Shown piece by piece: positions 61,098-64,000 of a stretch of 64,000 bases of DNA; positions within the stretch are counted from its first letter, which is position 1; the number at the start of each line of letters is the position of its first letter. Source of the stretch: Muribaculaceae bacterium. GTDB taxonomy: Bacteria; Bacteroidota; Bacteroidia; Bacteroidales; Muribaculaceae. The notes beneath the pieces are model-generated. The model saw only the letters and a program-made list of their open reading frames with translations. It was not told the origin of the DNA and made no database searches. The position numbers and the translations under genes are program-made. The stretch lies in the NCBI GenBank assembly GCA_016290325.1, contig JAEETL010000003.1, forward strand, positions 1 through 64,000. Direction: 5' to 3'.

Positions 61098-62450
61098 ATG
61101 GACGAGAAAAACAATTTTCAACCAACTGTGCCTGACAGCGGTGGCTCGGGTGTAAAACCCGATTCATGCAGTTGCAATGGTGGCTGCTGTAACGACGTGG
61201 GCCGCTGCAACCTCACCAGCACCAACTGGCTAGAAGATGTGCCCGACAATGACTTTGAGATTGTCGAGGTGCTCTTCAAGAACACCCGTCGTGGTTTTTA
61301 CCGCAACAGCACCCACATCCCCCTCAAGCGTGGTGACTGGGTGGCCGTTGAGGCTAACCCGGGTCATGACATCGGCCGCGTGGGGCTCATGGGACGTTTA
61401 GTCAAGAACCAAATGAAGCGCGTGAACCTGCGCAAAGATGCCGAGATACTGCGCGTCTTCCGCAAGGCTAAGCCCTCTGACATGGAGCGCTATGAGCAAG
61501 CCAAAGCGCGCGAGGAGGACACGATGATACGTTCTCGCAAGATTGCTGTGGACTTGGGCCTGAAGATGAAAATCGGTGACGTGGAGTACCAGGGCGACGG
61601 CAATAAAGCGATATTCTATTATATTGCCGATGAGCGTGTGGATTTCCGTCAACTCATCAAGGTGCTTGCCGATGTGTTCAAGATCAGGGTGGAGATGAAG
61701 CAGATTGGCGCTCGCCAGGAAGCTGGTCGCATTGGTGGCATCGGGCCTTGTGGACGCCCATTATGTTGCGCCACTTGGATGTCGGGATTCGTGTCTGTAG
61801 CTACTAGTGCCGCCCGATTCCAGGACATCTCGCTCAATCCCCAGAATTTGGCGGGACAATGCGCTAAGCTCAAGTGCTGTATCAACTTTGAGGTGAACAC
61901 CTACGTTGAGGCAATACGCCAGTTGCCGCCCAAGGATGTGCATCTCGAAACCAAAGATGCAATCTACTACTTCTTCAAGGCCGACGCCTTAAAGCGTGAG
62001 ATTATTTATTCCACCGAGCGCAATGCTCCTGTCAATACGGTCACACTGACAGCAGCCCAAGCCTTCGAGATCATTGCCTTGAATAAAAACGGCGTCAAGC
62101 CCGACACCCTCAAGGACGATGATGGCAAGAAGGGCTCATCGCCATTTGGAGACTTGCTCAATCAGGATGCTATCAACCGCTTTGACAAAAAGAAGAAGAA
62201 AAAGAAGAAAAAAAGCGGTGACAAGCAAGCCGGGAATGGTGGCAACAAGGCCGAGAAGAACGGCAAACAAGAAAAGCCCATCAGGAATGGTGACGGAGAA
62301 AATGCTAACGGCAAACCAGAGCGCAAACAGCGCCAGGGCAAGCCTCAACGCATGGAGAAAAAAACTTTCAGGCCACAAAAGCCTAATGGCGACAAGCCGT
62401 CCCCCAAAGACAATGGGCATAACAAGCAAAATAACGCCTCTGGCGAGTAA
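61098..62450 (+). CDS. ricT: PSP1/RicT (YaaT-like) protein with Lys-rich C-terminal tail
   Basis: GPCGRPLCCATW and AGQCAKLKCCINFE motifs; C-terminal KKKKKKKKK and K/N/G/R-rich low-complexity tail. Confidence 0.92.
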   Translation: MDEKNNFQPTVPDSGGSGVKPDSCSCNGGCCNDVGRCNLTSTNWLEDVPDNDFEIVEVLFKNTRRGFYRNSTHIPLKRGDWVAVEANPGHDIGRVGLMGRLVKNQMKRVNLRKDAEILRVFRKAKPSDMERYEQAKAREEDTMIRSRKIAVDLGLKMKIGDVEYQGDGNKAIFYYIADERVDFRQLIKVLADVFKIRVEMKQIGARQEAGRIGGIGPCGRPLCCATWMSGFVSVATSAARFQDISLNPQNLAGQCAKLKCCINFEVNTYVEAIRQLPPKDVHLETKDAIYYFFKADALKREIIYSTERNAPVNTVTLTAAQAFEIIALNKNGVKPDTLKDDDGKKGSSPFGDLLNQDAINRFDKKKKKKKKKSGDKQAGNGGNKAEKNGKQEKPIRNGDGENANGKPERKQRQGKPQRMEKKTFRPQKPNGDKPSPKDNGHNKQNNASGE

Positions 62451-62457
62451 TCGCCTC

Positions 62458-62943
62458 ATGAGAATTAACAGCAAAGCGGTGGCAATGATAGTATTCGTTG
62501 CCTCCGCAATGCTTATCATGGCCAGTTGCACACGAAAACCGGTCATGGCCCATGCCCGATTTGTGCATTTACCGTCATCAGGGTGGCAACAGTCCTTCCC
62601 ATTGGCATTTATTCCTGAGTATGACGACTCGACGCTGACCTATGATTTGAAACTGACCGTGCGTCACAACAACAGTTATTCCTATCGCAATCTATCGTTG
62701 GCAATAGACATTTTTGGTGCTGACTCGACAGTACAGCGGCAACAAGTGAACATGGCTCTTGCCGATGAGTACGGTAACTGGACTGGTGGCGGATTTGGGG
62801 CACTTTACCAAGTATCTGCTTCTTTAGCAAAGGGCATATCACCCTCGCAAGCAAGCCGAGTGGTCATATGGCAAACCATGGCCGGAAGTGACACACTACA
62901 AGGTCTCTGTGACCTAGGACTTACTGTTTCCCCTACCAGTTAA
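62458..62943 (+). CDS. gldH: Gliding motility lipoprotein GldH
   Basis: Lipoprotein signal ASAMLIMASC; FIPEYDDSTLTYDLKLTVRHNNSYSYRNLSLAIDI; position after PSP1 gene; track ORF start (62119) is too long. Confidence 0.85.
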   Translation: MRINSKAVAMIVFVASAMLIMASCTRKPVMAHARFVHLPSSGWQQSFPLAFIPEYDDSTLTYDLKLTVRHNNSYSYRNLSLAIDIFGADSTVQRQQVNMALADEYGNWTGGGFGALYQVSASLAKGISPSQASRVVIWQTMAGSDTLQGLCDLGLTVSPTS

Positions 62944-62966
62944 GGCAAAAACAAAAACTAAAATGC

Positions 62967-62997
62967 TTGTTTAATTCGTTAAAATTATCTAATTTTG
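62967..62997 (+). promoter_or_regulatory. Bacteroidetes promoter (TTG-N20-TAATTTTG) upstream of GtrA gene
   Basis: TTG 62967-62969 and TAnnTTTG 62990-62997. Confidence 0.6.
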
Positions 62998-63004
62998 CCA
63001 CGCA

Positions 63005-63457
63005 ATGAAGATTGACAAAGCCGAAGCCCGTCAAACGGGCATACAACTGCTCAAGTATGGAGTGATTGGCGTGCTCAACACGCTCATCACGCTTGTCGTC
63101 TTCTATTTGCTGAACACTAGGCTAGGGTTGTCCTACGGTATTTCAAACGTGGTAGGCTATATCTTTGGTGTGATTAACAGCTTCTTGTGGAACCGTAACT
63201 GGGTTTTCAAGACCAAAAACGACTTCAGGCGTGAGCTATTCCTCTTTGTTTGCGGTTTCCTCATTTGTCTCGCTTTGCAGCTCTGTGTCAGCTGGATCCT
63301 GCTTGAAGGCTTAGGATGGAAGAATCTCCCCGATGATATCATCCCATTCTTCCCCATGCAGAAGGCCGGTCAAAACATTGTCATGATTGTCGCCATGGTT
63401 GCCTACACCCTCGCCAATTATGCCTATAACCGCTTTGTCACCTTCCGCGTCCGCTGA
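63005..63457 (+). CDS. GtrA-like flippase family membrane protein
   Basis: LLKYGVIGVLNTLITLVVFYLLN...GYIFGVINSFLWNRNWVFK...NYAYNRFVTFR. Confidence 0.93.
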   Translation: MKIDKAEARQTGIQLLKYGVIGVLNTLITLVVFYLLNTRLGLSYGISNVVGYIFGVINSFLWNRNWVFKTKNDFRRELFLFVCGFLICLALQLCVSWILLEGLGWKNLPDDIIPFFPMQKAGQNIVMIVAMVAYTLANYAYNRFVTFRVR

Positions 63458-63548
63458 CAATACCAAGCCTTTCATAAAGTGTTGCATACACTCCAGCGGT
63501 TGTGGATCACTTCTTTAGGTTACAAGTCATCATAGCTTTTTAGCAACA

Positions 63549-64000
63549 ATGAAAGAGTCGATCATAAAATATTTCAAGAATGGGGTATTGCCCTTTGTCT
63601 TGCTGAGCGTTGTATTATTTTACCTGCAAGACCAATGGCTGATTATTAACACTGATGATTTCGCTTTTAGCACGATCAGCGAGTTTGCGCTTGACGATGA
63701 CGGCAACCAAATCATCATCCATGACCGTCCTGTCACCTCATTTTTGGACGCGGTGAAGTCCCAAGCGGCCTGCTACATGAAGTATAACGGCCGATTTGTT
63801 GTACACACCATCACCCAATGGTTCTGCGGCACCAAAACCGAGGGCTTCTTTGTCATCATCAATTCTCTGGTATGGGCTATCTTGTTCTTGAGTTTCTCGA
63901 TGCTCGCCTTTGGCAAAGAAAAACTGTCTCTCGCCAACCTCGTCATCGCCTTCAGTGTACTATGGCTATTGATGCCCAATGCGTTACGCATGTTTACCGG
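63549..64000 (+). CDS. Membrane protein, DUF6056/glycosyltransferase-like, 3' end outside window
   Basis: Open frame from ATG MKESIIKYFKNGVLPFVLLSVVLFYLQDQW to window edge with no stop; follows GtrA gene. Confidence 0.7.
   Translation, partial: MKESIIKYFKNGVLPFVLLSVVLFYLQDQWLIINTDDFAFSTISEFALDDDGNQIIIHDRPVTSFLDAVKSQAACYMKYNGRFVVHTITQWFCGTKTEGFFVIINSLVWAILFLSFSMLAFGKEKLSLANLVIAFSVLWLLMPNALRMFT

Noticed and set aside
62119-62457. N-terminal extension of the gldH ORF
   Set aside because: Out-of-frame overlap with ricT; lipoprotein signal begins at the ATG at 62458

Overview
Chromosomal window from a Bacteroidales-type genome (Prevotella/Muribaculaceae-like). This assignment rests on TAnnTTTG-type promoters, GldH, BspA-like LRR proteins, DUF5686 and dockerin-tailed secreted proteins. 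Most of it is ordinary housekeeping content: mutB C-terminus, rsgA, rpsA, ribBA, groES/groEL, clpC, zapA, rny, ricT, gldH, lptF/G-like, a tamB/tamA-like pair, one tRNA-Ala and a putative 6S RNA. Accessory content includes GH3 and GH2 glycosidases and six secreted proteins with dockerin-like EF-hand repeats. There is also an [FeFe]-hydrogenase region: hydB-hydA-hydC, then a separately promoted chimeric [FeFe] hydrogenase, then convergent hydF and hydG with no hydE in the window. Observations most worth following up: (1) near-perfect sigma-54 (-24/-12) promoter matches upstream of both groESL and clpC; (2) that clpC encodes a protein lacking the N-terminal Clp_N domain; (3) the hydrogenase that appears to join the two ends of HydB to the H-cluster domain of HydA; (4) a 22-bp-stem hairpin between hydG and hydF; (5) a GC-rich, foldable intergenic block of unknown function after hydC; (6) rny-ricT adjacency with a Lys-rich disordered tail on RicT. 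No CRISPR array, rRNA operon, transposase or prophage was found. All product names come from reading the protein sequences by eye; no database search was run.
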